This document shows, in pieces, positions 10,741 through 25,200 of a stretch of DNA of 64,000 bases. The stretch's first letter is position 1. The number at the start of each line of letters is the position of its first letter. A model generated the notes under the pieces. The model did not search any database. It saw only the letters and a program-made list of their open reading frames with translations, and was not told the DNA's origin. The position numbers and the translations under genes are program-made. The DNA lies in assembly GCA_032191485.1 (NCBI GenBank), contig JAVDOI010000002.1:7147577-7211576 (forward strand), written 5' to 3'. This DNA is from Leptoclinus maculatus. Its lineage: Eukaryota; Chordata; Actinopteri; Perciformes; Stichaeidae.

Positions 10741-13700
10741 TTCATATACATACAATCATAAAATCAAAAAAAAATCCATGAAAAAAAAAAAGAAGGCAAA
10801 TGGTCCCGCCCTTTAAAGTCATCATGCAAACATTAGTTTTCGAAAATAAAAGACACAAGGTACCGTACACTTTAAATTCAAAATAACATTTATTTTAAAT
10901 AAAATACATCGTAAAATATCTTGTAATCCCGGTCATAAATTAACTGTACCAATCTTTTGCTGGAGAAAGAATATGGTAAACATGCACAAGAAAGCACAAC
11001 CGACTTTCCTCCGAACGGATTCCTCTTAGGAATTCCCTCGCGCCTTCTGTTTACTCATCCATGACCCGTCCTCCCTTCTGGTTATGCTGGAAGTTGGAAG
11101 GGAAAAAAAAACAGGCCCTCACATCAACCCCCTTTATAAGCACTAAAGATGAAGAGGTCCCTTACTTCCAAACCCAATCAGTAATCTTAATAGGGAAGCA
11201 TTCCTATAAAGACATGGCTGTGGCCACTCACAGATTGCCTCTGACTGCTTGTTCCTCCCCCGTCCTCAGGGCCACTGCGTCCCTGGGCTGTGCTTGTGAC
11301 AGTATTTCTAAACACGGCGACAAAGGGCTGTGGAAGTCTTGAGACTGAAACTTTAAAAAAAAAAAAAAAAGGAAAACCCTAGTTGCTAAATTCTGTTCTT
11401 CCCTATCCCTCATTCCGTTTCTACAAAACGCTCCACTTGTCACCGCAGACTCCCAAGCCCCTTTAATAAACGCTCCCAACGAAAAAAAATGTCTGGGTTT
11501 GAGTGGCAGAGTGTGACTGTTTAAAACCGTTGGGATTCTGGTGTAATCCTACGTAAGACGCAGGCATAACCCCGACTTTAAAGTCGCCTTGTCGCTCCAC
11601 ATCCAAAGCGAAAGAACCTGGAGAGGAGAGGCTAAGGATTGTGAGGAGAGGCTCTCGTGTAACAACGTATACATGCTGGCTTTCCAGGGAACCAGGCTCC
11701 ATTTGATACATGTTGAGTGGAGAGACCCATATGTTTTGGTAATGCCTTACATCTGACATTACACTTAAAATAGTGAAATGTGGGTTACTTCCTCTGGGGG
11801 GGGGGGGGGTGGATGGATGGAACTTTGAGGACTGTCAGTCAGTAGTTGCAGCTTCTGCATCAAGTGAACAGGTTGTTTAGGAACCTATCAAGGAGAGAGA
11901 GCCATTGTTATGCGTTTGTCGGCACAGCAATGTCATTAAACAGCAGTGAAATTCTGCAATACGAGTGTTTTTTTAAAAGGCAGGGCAGACTCTCAAGTAC
12001 TGAGAGGGGTTTAACTGAAGGCAGCTGCAGATCATTGTGCAGCGAATTGCATCCATTTAAGTTGTTTTTCATGCTAAAGGGGGGGGGGGGGGGGGAAACT
12101 TCCCCAAACTTTTTTTTTTTTGCTTTTCCCCTCTTTCTTTTGTTTTTTCAGCAGACAAGCTGTCTGAGACAAGATGCCGCTTCCACTGGAGACCTCGCTC
12201 TTTTTTTCGCTAACACGCTCGCTGGCGCCATAGTTGCCATGGAAAAAGCCCAGAAATGGGGCAGAAAACAGTTCAGTGAGGGAGCAGAGACTTGGGAGAG
12301 TCTACAGGGAGGTAGAAAAGTTTCTAGGGCCCGTCCTGTCAAACCATCAAGCTCTTTTGATGCGTGCAAACGGAAAGGAAAAAGAGTGAGAAAAAGGTTT
12401 TTTTAAGGAAAACTGAAAATGAGAGGCGGAAACTAATATGTTGACTGAAGTCCAATTTGTGTGTGGAGAGTAAAAAACTGATATACACGAGTACAAATAA
12501 TGAAGATCTATCTGTGTTGGAAATATCGTAAGCACCGGATGTCATTTTAAGTGGGGAAAATAAATTCAACTCCTGATGAAATATTATCGAGGTAGTCAAT
12601 ATCTTGCAGCCAGCGAAATAACTCACTGAAATACGGGAGAAATCAGCATGATATCCTGTCTCCGAAGCAAGAATTAACTGTCTTTTATTAAGGTGTTAAT
12701 AACTTCATGAGTACAGTGTTGATGATAAATTACTACACACAGTCAGTCAGAGAGAGTGAAAATGAGCCTGGCTGGCACCAAAAGGCCTGTCTATCAAACC
12801 AGCAAATCAAAATGTAATCATAAAAACCAGAAAAGGCGACATTTTCTGGAAGAAAAACAAAACTTGTGTGCTTGCTGTAGCTGAAAGATGGTTGCTTCAA
12901 TAAATTTCAGATGCCAGAGTATCTTAAATATCCAACAGCAATGGTGGCGGTAGCTGGGATTGAACTTCTTACTGGGGGTTTTGAGCAAAAAAAAGGGCAG
13001 AATTATGTGAATTAAACAACCATCTTTAAAGAAATGACTTAAGACAAGACGAACTCACTGATGATGAAGGATGCTCACAGCCCCAAAAGTTCGAAAGAGG
13101 ACTATGAAATATGCAGACAAACAGATATGGATGAATAAATAAATACTTTAAAGTTTTGAAGCTCTCTGACACATCAGTTGGGACTTGCTGGTGACAGCCC
13201 CACCTCACTTTTTGCAGAGGGTTTTGAAGTAGAAGTGTCAGGAGAGGCTCCTCAGAGGTTCTTCAGTAAAACACCTGTCTGAAATCAAATTCCCTTTTTT
13301 GCCTGCCTCCCAGAGACCGAGGAGCAAAGACAAGGGAATCCGTTGTGTGTTGCAAACATGCAGCACCATGGCACGTCCAACAAAAACCAATGTGTTGTAC
13401 TACCCGCATGTTGTGGTTACTGCAATTGCACTTTTGGTGCCAAGTGTTTATTACTGTTATTGATCATATCAATGTCTAGTCTAGTCCTCTGATGTATTTT
13501 TTTCCTTTTGGATAAATGCAGCTTTACTTTTCCAAACTCTGGCTGCTGCTGGTATTATAAAACGGATCACTTCCTGACTTCCACCAGAACCACACTGCTG
13601 CACTTCCTCTTGACTGTGTTTTCAGGCTTTAGAAAATCCAGCCTGAAGTGAGGCGAAGGCCTGATTTGACGGTGGAGTATCCTGCAGCAAAAGTTGCTAT

Positions 13701-14074
13701 TCCTGCATTGCCACGACCGCCATACGCTGCAAAGCAAATAAGGAAGACAAACTCATGTTTGACTGTGAATAGGCGAAAGCGTTTGATGGAGGGGGAACAT
13801 GTTGCTAATAGTTTTGCCCTCCGCTCACAGCTAGCACTGGCCACGGCAGCAGCTTGGGGCAAGCAGTATTTTCCCTCCATCTCTCTAATAGTTAAGCCTT
13901 TTGTGTGAGCCCACCGCTGTGGCGCAGACATGACGCCTACGGTTAGCGGAAGGCTAAGCTCGTAGAGCATCGATTCCCAGTATGTCATCTCAAAGGGCTT
14001 TACAGGCCCTCGAGTGTGCAAAGAAAACAGGACGGTTATTCACATTAAATTGCAGCTATATAACAGCCTCAGGG
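10741..14074. other. Non-coding region, no gene seen
   Basis: The sequence contains homopolymers (A near 11354-11369; G near 11798-11810 and 12080-12096). The longest open frame (11846-12406) runs through these tracts and is not protein-like. No exon with conserved family signal was recognised. Confidence 0.5.
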
Positions 14075-14720
14075 TCACAATAACGATGACGCAGTCACCG
14101 TGACGCCACCCATTGGTTTGTGGACTACGGTTTTGAAACCTCAAGATTTTTGGCCTTCGCTATCTTTTTTTCTGCAACCAGAAAGGGAAGGGTGGAGCGA
14201 AGTACAAATGAATGCTGAATAAGACATTTTTAGGTGACCAAAAATGTTACAATTGACCTTCATGAACTGAAAACACAATGTCAAAAGGGTTAAAGTTGTA
14301 AAGACGAAAATATGGGCAACAGCCAGACCGGATGTTACATCGTCATATCTTATGCATATTCATTTCATGTTCTCCATTATATTATATAGGTGGAGGCTTC
14401 AGATGAGCCCAGTTGGCTTTTTCCCCTCTTCCTGCACTGTGATATTAGTTATCTCTGTTATGTTTGTTTATTGTTTAAATTGTGCAAAATAAATATACTA
14501 AACTAAAACTAAACAACGTCGTGGTAGCGACTTGTCAATCACAAGGTAGCCACACACTGAAGCATACTCTGCTTTACAAGTATTTTACTCTAAACGGGAC
14601 AGTAGTTTCATAGTTTAAACACCATGTTGTATTAAATAAGACTTGAAACTAACGTTTGAGACCATAAACTCATAATCAAGTGAGAAGTAGGGTCACTGAC
14701 TTCTACAGAATTGTTTATGC
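14075..14720 (+). repeat. Nested repeat block with a probable LINE 3' tail inside another dispersed repeat
   Basis: The outer repeat appears in two pieces: 14075-14310 (CCATTGGTTTGTGGACTACG, TTTTAGGTGACCAAAAATG) and 14520-14720 (CTTGTCAATCACAAGGTAGC, AAGACTTGAAACTAACG, CATAAACTCATAATCAAGTG). Between them, 14390-14518 (TAGGTGGAGGCTTCAGATGA, ... TGTGCAAAATAAATATAC then TAAACTAAAACTAAAC) looks like the 3' end of a non-LTR retrotransposon with a repeated tail. Confidence 0.45.
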
Positions 14721-15959
14721 CCCTGATGGCCATCAGAAAGAAACATCAGCATGTTAGCATTGTGACTGTAATCATTTTAGCATGCCAACGGTAGCCATTT
14801 GCTTCAATACGAGTGTGAAAGAGTTTGTGAATAGCACACAAACTGAAAATGTCTGACCCACCACACTGCCACTTTGTAGTCCAAACTTCTGGCAATGATT
14901 AAGATGAGAAGGGGTCAAAGAGGATGGGTGGGAGGATAAAGTTGGATGCTGGATGACATGAATGAGACGACTGAGTGCACTTATAGCCAGCAGCAGAGAT
15001 TGATTCTTCTAAGAGACTAAGTAGAAACAGGGTGGCTCCTGCTCTGACACCAGAGATCCTTCACTTCTGGCCGTATTCATCCCCGCTTCCTCTACCGGGC
15101 CACCAGACGCCTTGATTGACATCATCCTTCCATCTCTGTGATTACAGCACGTCTCCTTTCCCACCTCTGTACCATCCGTCTTCTATCTAAGCCCCGAACA
15201 CGGCTGTCGGCCGGGCCTCCTCTGCTTGGCTCCGTCCGAGGACGAAAGCAGGCATAAAGAGATTGTTAGAAAGAAAAAGGCCATCAGACCGGCTGTGACA
15301 CAAAGCCTCTGAATTTGTCAGTTTTGTCACAAACACTTACACCTAAAACCTCTAGGCCGTCTCCAACACCCAAAACTGCTCATGCAACCTCAAATATCAT
15401 GTCAGCTGTAATAGAACACGAAGGGGAAGAAAGTAGGGTGTAAATAAAAACTCAGCATGCCATAAACTTCCCGTGCTATTCTCTCAGTTTGAAACGAGTG
15501 AAAGTATAGTGCTTTCTTTCCTATCTTTATTCAAGAGAGTGGTTTTCAATGTGAGAGCGTGACCCCTCAAAACCACGTCCTTGCACTCAAATAGCCCCGT
15601 ATTGCGCTTTGATTTGCTCTGCTTCCACTCAAACGGTAGTCTGGCCCGCTGATATATTGTTGCTTGCACAGATTTCCTGCTCTCCAGCTTTCCACACACT
15701 GCTTCCGTGTGCTGAAACCTCTGCTTTGGGATTTCTCATCTGCTCTTGGATATTTTTTAGCAACAACCCTGTCAAAATTCCCCCCCACAAATAAAATGCC
15801 AGGTGTGTGTTGACCAATGAAATGACCCCTATCTCGTTGCGAGTATGCCCGCTTTTTTAAACAGAGCGACCCTGACCAGCCAACATGGAACAGTTTTAAT
15901 GTTATGGGAGGTCAATCTGGCAGGCTAGGGTGTGGGGTGTGGGGGGGGGGGGGGGGGGG

Positions 15960-16470
15960 TGCAAGGTAATTCATAAAAACAGGCAAAAAATCAAAGGTTC
16001 CCAGAAAAAGGTCAAGTTTAATTCTTCGGTTACTGGCAACTCAGGTAATTATTTTTATCAAACTCAAAAAGTCCAAAACAAAAAAAAAGTCCAAGAGGAG
16101 ATAATGCTTCGTTCAACGGAACAGTATAACAAAAACTCAACTTAGGGTGTCCTCGGTTTCACCGGTCACCGGGTCTTCTTCCTTTCAATCCTCCTCAGTC
16201 TGGCTCGATCCTTTTCTTTACGCCGTTCTCCCGTCCAGGTTAGTTCTTGGCTCTCCTTCCAGCCATGTGCTCTCTTCCCTCTCCTCTCATCCTGCAGCTC
16301 TGCAGTCCTGTCTTAATCAGGTGACTTAAATACCCACACTTGGGTGAGTGGCGAGGCCTTATGGGGGCTGTAGTTTGTGCCTCGGCGGCCATTTTGTGAT
16401 GTGGCTGCTGATCATTAAAGGGAATGTAGCACCCATCTACCACCTGGCCCCTTGTGATGCCACACAGTTT
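15960..16470 (-). repeat. Possible solo LTR or LTR-like repeat, minus strand
   Basis: Read on the minus strand the block starts TGTGTGGCATCACAAGGGGC. It has a TATA-like GTATTTAAGTCACCTG about 130 nt in, then a G/A-rich stretch and AAGTTGAGTTTTTGTTATAC. This order of elements is LTR-like. No partner LTR, primer-binding site or target-site duplication could be confirmed. Confidence 0.35.
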
Positions 16471-17652
16471 AAAACATGGAATGGGACTACAAGACTAATG
16501 TATAGCTACAGCGAGGTAGATAGCTTAACATGGGCAGACCGATGTATTAAAGAAGGGGCACTGGTTACCACCTCGGGTTTAGCGTTAGAAAGCATGCAGC
16601 TGTCAACGACTAAGCTGAAGCGTATAATTACGTATTATAGTAAATCAAAAAGTATGGTTTTTATTCCAAAAAGTCGTAAAGAAAGCAAGGGAAGTACATA
16701 GTAAAGCCTTGGAGGGCCAGGTTAAAGAGTAACCGGACATCAGGGACGCTCAAAGAAGTATGGCGAACGAATTTGATAGCAGATGTTTCACGAGGAAGCC
16801 CAAGTGTGAGCAGAAGGGCTAAAGCTGGAGCGCAAGAAAATGTGTGCAAGCAATAACATATCCGAGTGCAAGCATACAGTTTGAGCAGAAATCCAAGCGC
16901 ATGCAGGGGGTATTTGAGAGTGAGGACGCGTTTTTTAAGGGAAAGCGTGACAAAATCTGAAGTGAGATCAATGATGTTCTCAAACTGAAAGACTTCACTC
17001 TTGAATAAAGATAGGAAGAAAAGGCTTCATGTGCGAGGCCCTAAAGCGATGAGCTCTGAGGGGAAAGAGAGCGAGAGAAAGAGAAAGTGTGATGAAAGAC
17101 CGTGGACGAGAGGAAACGGCACAGACACAGATGAAAGAGAAGATGTCACACCGAGTTGTCATGGGACCATGTAACAAGCATGCATGTCCCCCAGGCTTGG
17201 GGCTCCATGTGAGGAGAGGATGGAGTACCCAGCGATGGCCTCTGAGGAGGAGCCATGCTCTGAGGGCAACGACACCAGCAAGGAAGCCAAATTCCAGCAG
17301 TGATGAGGCCTGTGGACTTCTGCATGTTCAGGCCATTTGAGTGTCCAAATAAAACTTGTGACTGTTTTTCATTTGTAACTTATAGTTACGGTCATGGGCA
17401 GTAGTGCCTAAAGATGCTTTTCTGCTAATGGCTGTGCAATATTGTCGCCAAACAATCTCTGTCTGTACTGAAATCAATGTGAACTTCTAGATTACTTAAT
17501 CAATACATTTCACTCCTTCTGATTTTGTCTTGGGAATTTTCAAAGTCATTATTCTATGAAAATGATACAGGATCATAAATGAGTAAGAGGTATGTTTGAC
17601 CACGGTGGTTGTCAGATGATTGTTCTTCCTCTTCTCGGCCCATTTGGGGATT

Positions 17653-17655
<3 letters not shown>

Positions 17656-17719
<64 letters not shown>
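17656..17719. repeat. (TA)n microsatellite
   Basis: About 64 nt of uninterrupted alternating T and A. Confidence 0.95.
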
Positions 17720-17722
<3 letters not shown>

Positions 17723-20700
17723 TGTATAAGGAGGATTGATATTGGAGGATCACCCAACCTTTTTTAAACGATATTGTAAAGGATATTGTAAATAAATGGT
17801 TATGGTACAGTTAAGGTGAAGTAGCTAAAACAAATGGCTAGTTTGGAATTGTATTGTTTAAATCCTAACAGCAATGAATTGCTGTGCGGCCAATGTTGGC
17901 CCACGAGCTTCCGAATACTGGAGGAAATTACTGTCATTTTCTATGTTGTGTGTCTTATCAACACATTTCAAGATATATTCTATATTCTATATATTATGTT
18001 GTATTGTATGTTTCCTGTAATTTATTCTGTATTATTCCCAAAATATCATAGCATTGAACATCCAAATGATCCTACATTGTTAATGTTTTAGAATAAATGT
18101 ATTTTAAAGCGATGCAGGCAAAAGTCACCTAAGTGAAGATTTCCAAAGTTACTTTCTTGCTATCTTCTTTGAAAAAGTAAAGAAAGAAGTGTGACTGCTG
18201 CAGATAGTCTACCTCTGCACCTCTTTCTGTAAACTCAACCGGCACCGACCAATGGGAAATCAATGCACTGACTGCTGCTGTGAGTGTCAATGAAATGTAC
18301 CAAATGCACCCACGTGGCTTCCGACTCAGCCAAACGGAAGCAAATGAGGACACACACACACACACAGGTGCGCACACCTATACTCACACAAACACACACA
18401 CAAAAGGACAATTAAATAAGAAACAAATCAACGGGGTGTCTTTTAGGTAGATTACTTCATTGCCAGGGATTTTTTTTCAGACCCACGAGACAGCCTTCTC
18501 TAAGTGTTTCCGTATTAAAGACACAAGAAACCAATTTTAATCCAGGGACATAAACAAGACGGAATAAAAAGTTTAAGGGAAAAAGTGTTACCTGCTTTAC
18601 TTGACTTTGTAAGGCTTTCCTCACTGTCACACCAGGGTGAATGAAGGATGCAGCTCGGTACTGAAATATGACTCATATAGTTCTGAATATACACCATCTG
18701 GGTGTTCTTAACAACACCCCAACCATCTGTGTCAGCACACAAGTCCCTAACAAGAAAGTCGACTACAAATAATATGATTGAGGTCAATTTTAGCCTCAAA
18801 ACACTGCAAAGACGAACGGAGGTAAACAGAAAAGGAAAAGAGAGGACATCAGGAACTGTGCGATAATACACTGAGTAACATGACCTCATAGTATTTTCAG
18901 TATATTTTCACATATTGCTATTTCCCTTTAAAATAAATAGTTCAAATGTATTAAAATAGACTTATTCACTTTCTGGTGGAGAGTTGAAAAAAGAGATGAA
19001 AGAAATCAATACCACTGTCATTTTTCTCCGCTAATATATGAGGCCGTAGCTAGCAGCCAATAAGCTTATCATAAAGCCGACACAATCTGCCTACCGGCAC
19101 CTCTACAGTTCACTAAAGAACTCTCCATATATTGTTTGTTCAAGCCGCACAGAAACCAAAGTGCAAAAACTATAATTTGTCATTTTAACGTGGGGTTTGC
19201 ATGGTGGACTATTTGTGAGATTGTTATTGATCCTCTCTTCCATCTATCCACCAGAGAGCAAATAAGCGTATTTCCCAAAATGTCAACCTACTCATTTAAC
19301 AGCGGCACAAGATATTACTCTGTCTCAGGATCCGAAAGGTGTGATTATAACTCCTTTACTTATTTCCCTCAATATATGACCATCAACCTTGCAGATGGTG
19401 CCAAGCTAGACATCACACTAACTCGCAATATTTAAAAAAGAACAAATAATGAGTAATGCCCTTTCCAGACCAATTAGGAAAGCAAAGATGATGGCGGAGC
19501 TATGGCTGGGTCACTATCTGCGTGTCTGATTGTGTACCCAGCAGGCTGCCTTCTGCTGTCTCGTTCCATGCCCGTGCCGTTTAGTTCCTAATTTAGCCTT
19601 CGCTGAGCCCAGGAAGATTACAACGGCCTGCAACGGGGCCAAGGTGCATTTCGGTGTTTCGCTCCATAAGCAGGAAGCAAAAAAAGGGGGGTGCGGGGGG
19701 GGGGAAATCAAGATACATCTCCGGGTTGATAGATGCTGAATGGAACCGATGGAGAACATGGAGCGAGGTCGGGCATCCATTAGCCGTGTCTTGAAGTCAC
19801 AGATGGATAACTCTGCAACAGAAGGGTCAAGCCTGTGCTGTTGCTGTTAACACCTCTGTCTCACACTGGATATTTCATGGTGTCTGCCAGCATGCATGAA
19901 CACACACTCACACATGCACGTGCACACAAGCGTGGAGGCATGTTGCAAACACGTTTGTTCATCAGACGTAAGCTTGGCCTGGCTCCCCCGTGTCAATGCC
20001 ATATGTTGCTTTTGTGTGAAAAGCAAAACTTCACAGAACATACACAGTGGTAAACATGTTTTCGTCCGCCAAACGATGCAGTCGCCGACATTGACAATGA
20101 GTAATACACAGTGTGCCAGTCACAATACTGCAGCATATTCTGGAGAAGCTCCACTTCTCCACGTTCTGTCAAAACACAATCGGCGAAACAAAGAATCCAA
20201 ATGAAACTGCTCTTATTTTCATCACGTAAAGTAATTATACCAGTATATAAATATCAGTTATATACCAGTAATAAAAAAGGGTGTTAAACTGAACTATTTC
20301 TTACTTAAAATCACTTTAAAGTTATTTCTTCACCATCCATACAGTTGAAACGTACAGTCACTAAAAACAGTAACCACAATTAAATCATCTCCAATAAGGT
20401 CCACATCAATGCCCATTCTAAACAAACGCATGCAAGCATGAATAAATGGCAGATATATATATATATATACAGTATATATATATGCACATACATTTAAATT
20501 CGAAAGAAAAATCACACATCACACAGACAAAGCTCCTCCCATCTGCCTGACAGGCCTGGAAATCCAGCACTAACAGCTTCTTAGCTATAAAAGCCAGATC
20601 TGGCCACTTTCGCTGCCCGTGGTCCTCCAGGATCCCAAACCCGCACGGCAATGACGGCGCCAATGTCACGCGGCCACCTTAGCTGAGCCATTATTACACA

Positions 20701-20904
20701 GGCATTCTTAATAGCCCTATAGATTAAAGTCCGGAGCAACAAGACACCAGCAGATTAAAAAGAGAGAGACAGGGAAGAGGATGATGAATAGCCCCAGATT
20801 GCCAGGGAATCATGCATAAATTACTAGAATGTGTGTAGGTATAATAACCAGCGCTGTTTTAAGCGATTGCTCACTCACGCCGTGCTGTTGTGTAAGGGTG
20901 CAGA

Positions 20905-20907
20905 TGT

Positions 20908-20938
<31 letters not shown>

Positions 20939-20958
20939 GTGGGGGGGGGGGTGGGGGG
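20905..20958 (+). repeat. Composite (TG)n-(G)n tract
   Basis: An 18-nt TG repeat runs directly into a G tract of about 18 nt, then further G-runs broken by single T. The G-runs are G-quadruplex capable. Confidence 0.9.
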
Positions 20959-22189
20959 TTGCCGCTGTCTACTCAATCACATCACCGTCAAGGGTATCGC
21001 CCTGACACCGTCTCCACTCTGTGCCCTGAGTCTCCACACAAATCTCCTGATAGACAGACGCAGCAGTCAAACAGCAACCGTCATCCCCCCCACACACACA
21101 CACACACACACACACACAGCCGGGGCCCCCAAAGGTTCCCTGGGCATGTCTCTGTGGCCCCGCAGCCCCGACAACAACTGATTATTCAGGATCTAGGCTA
21201 ACAAGAAACTGTCATGTGGATCTCAAAACAACATGTTCTGGTAGTGAATACATCATGAAGCGGGGGGGAACAGGCTGTCTTCTTCTTCTGCTGCTTCTTC
21301 CTCTCTGGATGTGCTGCACACTTTCAGTTGCCGAGCAGATTCATCAGGTAGGAGGATTGAAACCACACCGTTGACTGCTTTCACAGCAAGAAAAAGTGAG
21401 GTACAGCTGCTTCCCACTGTTAATAAAAGGCCCCAAAGACCTACTGGCACAATGTTAAAGAAATATAGCAAGTTTTTGGGGCATGAGCATAATGTATGCT
21501 GAGAAAACAGTGACCAAAATCTCCAATCTCTGGTTATTTGTTTATTTTAGAAGTCATTTTAGAAAATAAAAAAGTTTTTTATTATGTGGCCAGTGTAGTG
21601 AGTTTCAAGTTTGTTTTTGTTGGCAGTTCTATACTTTTGGGATTTTTAGCTCCGTGTCATCTCATATAACAATCACTGCGAAACAGTTAAATGGACTCTA
21701 TTATTTGTATCAGTGTCTCCCACAGAATTAGAATCCATTTGTGGTGCCAGCCGTCTTCTTCTCTGCGTCTCTTTGGTAGAGCATGTGAGCTCAAGAGTAG
21801 ACGTAAAAAGTACAAATCTGTGGAAGGGTGAGCGGATCAACGGCGCGGCCTACGTAAAAAAAACTTAACTGGGAGGACACGTCAAGGATGAATATTATTG
21901 CATGTCGGTTTTCTCTCACCTTCCATAATGTGTACCCTTGCCACATCAGTGCTACAGCCTGTGCCATCTGCAGCAACTCAACCAGTCAGTGAGCTTGGCA
22001 GGAGTTCAGGCTACAGCCACAGTCGACTCTCTGCCCCGCAGGGGGGGGGGGGCGGCATCTCTCGGACCGGTACGGCACCTCAGGGCCCGAGCATTCGTCG
22101 CCCTTCACCACATCCTTCTTCATCAGCAACACTCGCTGTGCTCCCCACTTAAAGCATGATACTGCAGTCCCTGTTCCTTTAGATCCCTG

Positions 22190-22193
<4 letters not shown>

Positions 22194-22237
<44 letters not shown>

Positions 22238-22242
22238 TCTCT
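22194..22242 (+). repeat. (TC)n microsatellite
   Basis: About 49 nt of TC repeat with one CC interruption. Confidence 0.95.
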
Positions 22243-25200
22243 GATTGCTTATAGCCCGAGTGGTGTAATGCTAGCGCAGCAGGGAGCTGGGGAGCAAAAC
22301 AAACTTCGGGTACTTAACTAAATAGTATTCACAATGGCAAATTAGAAAGAAATACTGAAGTGGTTGCCAGCCATCCCACCCAATCAAGCACACGCGCACA
22401 CACACACACACACAGAGCAGGGGAGTGTGTTTCTCCTCTGTGACTCATTATAGACCTGATAATAAGCAGAAAATGTAGGTGAATGGGCAAAATGATTAAA
22501 GGATACACTGGTTAATATTTACATTGCACTTTGTCTCCATCATATCCTGTACTCCACAGCACGGAGTGAGAAAGGAGGATTAATAGTTCCACTTTTCCTC
22601 CCATTAATCCATGAAGACGCTACAGAGCTCCTCCTCCCCTCCTCCCCTCCTCCCCTCGCTGCGTTTTTCTTTCTGTCTTTTATATCCCCGATGACCCCCG
22701 AGTTCAAAGCAGCAACACAGGGGTAGGCTGTGTGTTTGTACAGATGAGGGCTCTCTCCAGCAGCATCTGAAGGAAATGAGAAGGCAGAGTTGAGGTCTGT
22801 CAGAGTTTTTTCTCAAAATAGCAGGTGGCAACGAAACAGAGAGAACCAACGGAGCACGTGGGAAGAGACACCGAGGGTCTGCTGCCAGGCTCGAAGTCAG
22901 GGAGATGCCCAAATAAAAACACACGCCCAATCGCTTCAAAACACCTCATGCGTGCACATGCAAAAAATGGACACTCCGGCACGTGAGCTTTAAACCGCAG
23001 CCCACGGGTTCATCTGAGCTCAGCTACATAGCTTAAGTCAGTTAGCCAAGGTTTACTCCTCTGGACTGAGCTCCAAGTGGATCACACCAAAAAGGCATAC
23101 CGCCACACGACACACCGCTAAACCGAGGAGCCAGCTGCCAACTCGTGGATGGACTAAAGCGCTGTGGCGTACCATCCAAGCTTGGCGCCGCATTCGCGCA
23201 GCGCTGCCATCACATGGTCTCCGCAAAACATCACAAATAAGCCAGGCACGCACACAAAGCACGCAACGTGAAGAGGCAGCCGACCTGAGAGGATTGAGCT
23301 CGCCTCCAGGGGTAAAAAAAAACACAGTCAGCCTCTAAACACTCTCATGTACCGCAAGCACGCAGTACACCAAAGTACACACTCGGTGACCCTTAGAGAC
23401 GCGCACACAGAGGACAAACGGGATCTATCTGTCTCTTGTAAGTGGCAGTTCACTACTGTACCATTAACCTTGGAGAAAGGAGCTAATAAAAGTGTGCTTT
23501 TGTACCCTTGTCTTTATTTAATTTGTCCTTTAAATGAAATTCCCAGGAGGCTCTGTGTCTGAGTAGGGCGAAGAATAATGCAGGAAGAGCACACAAACCC
23601 CACTGGTGTAACATGTTCAGGCATTGAATAGAACATGACAACAAATGTAAAAGCAAAAAAACAAGAAAGAAATAGTTTCTAAAAAATAAAAATGCTACAT
23701 TCCATCGACCTGACCCTGCAAGTCGCCGAATTTCACACCAGGCCAGAAATAGGACTTGGCTTTGTTACGTCAAAGAGATTGAACTCTGCGAGACAAAGCT
23801 ACGAGCAGAGCAGGTTCTTTCTATTTCAAAAAGAATAGACGAGGGTTGATGCCTTAACTTGCAGTGTGTGTTATCTTTCTAATATCTCAAGTGTTCCCAC
23901 CTTCCCTTTGATCCTCTCCACTAGCCAGTTTCACATGTCTTTTGCGACAAAGAGAGAATGTGGGGGGGGGTGACAAAAAGAAAGAAAAGGAGCTTTAGCA
24001 GGCGAGAGATTGATATACAGTACATCCCTTTTGTGCCGATTAATGTCTCGATCCAAATGGGCCGAATCGATAAAAGCACGGCAACACATATAGACTCGCC
24101 TCACCCAGAATAACAAGTCATAAAGGCCGAGTGAGACGAAGAAAAGAGAGATATTTGAGAGAAGGGCATCGAGAAGAGCAAAGGGCAGCGGAGAGGGACT
24201 CCGGCTTCTAAAGGGTGAGCTTGTTAGTGAAAGGACGCGGCATGAAAAGCGCCGAGCGTGCACGCTCAAACACTCGCCCGCGAATGGATTTAACAGCACA
24301 CAAGTTCTCACGACAGGGCGTCTGTGTCCCCGAGTATTCTTGAAGAATGGTGTGTCCCTGTGACATCAATACAACTGTAGCGGTTAGCGCGCCAGGCTTT
24401 GCCATTTTGCCTCGTGCCGTCCACTCCGCTCCCCCCGACCGATAAGACCTTGCACTTGGTGTACGGAAAGAATGGGAAAAAGGGGGAGGGGGGGAAGAAA
24501 ACAAAAGCGATTGATATAAATGATCTGCTGGCCGAGAGAGGCCCCCAGGCGGGGGCAAGCGAAGGTCCGCTCGATACCAATTGATCGTGGGAGGCCCAGG
24601 CATTCGTCTTAATTCTGACTAATTAGGGCAGCGGCTGACGAGGAGGGGGTTAGAGAGACAAGTAGTCGGGAGTGTGTGCGCGCATGTGTGTCTGTGCGTC
24701 AATGGGACCTCCCAGATTATAAAATCGAGCCCCCCTTCCCCCGTGTTTACAAAGCGTGGAACAAGTGGAGGATTAAGGAAATCAGTTTAGGAAACAACAA
24801 CCGTCACCACATTAGTGTTGCTGCCAAAATAATTCCCCTGTCTTCGGTGGGTTGCCTGACAGGCAGGATGGGGAGTAAATCCTCCTCTCAATTCTTTTTT
24901 TTCTTTCTAAATCTTGTTTGTGCGCAAGCACTGAAGATTATCTCGTGCCAGCACACGTCTGGCCTTTGGTAGCCAAGAGGCAGCAGAAGAGAGATGCTTT
25001 TTCTTGCCTCACCCGTTGCACAAGATAGACATCAAAGCCTTTTAATTGGCACGGAGGAAAAGTTGGGGCTTGATCACCACAACAATTGGGATGAAAAAAA
25101 CACGATTTAGTTGCATGGTCCTCGGTGTGAGAAATGATGGGATGTAAGCTCCTGGTCCAGGGTGAAAGAGACGGGCCCGTGGAGACCTGAGGCAAATCGC

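Noticed and set aside
11846..12406. 186-codon plus-strand open frame
   Set aside because: It runs through a poly-G tract and a poly-T tract (Gly and Phe runs), with no recognisable family and no splice context.
13629..14021. 130-codon minus-strand open frame
   Set aside because: No domain pattern recognised. It overlaps another open frame on the + strand, and neither looks like an exon.
22243..22330. Possible tRNA-derived SINE head (TAGCCCGAGTGGTGTAATGC)
   Set aside because: The A-box is weak, a convincing B-box is missing and no SINE body or tail follows.
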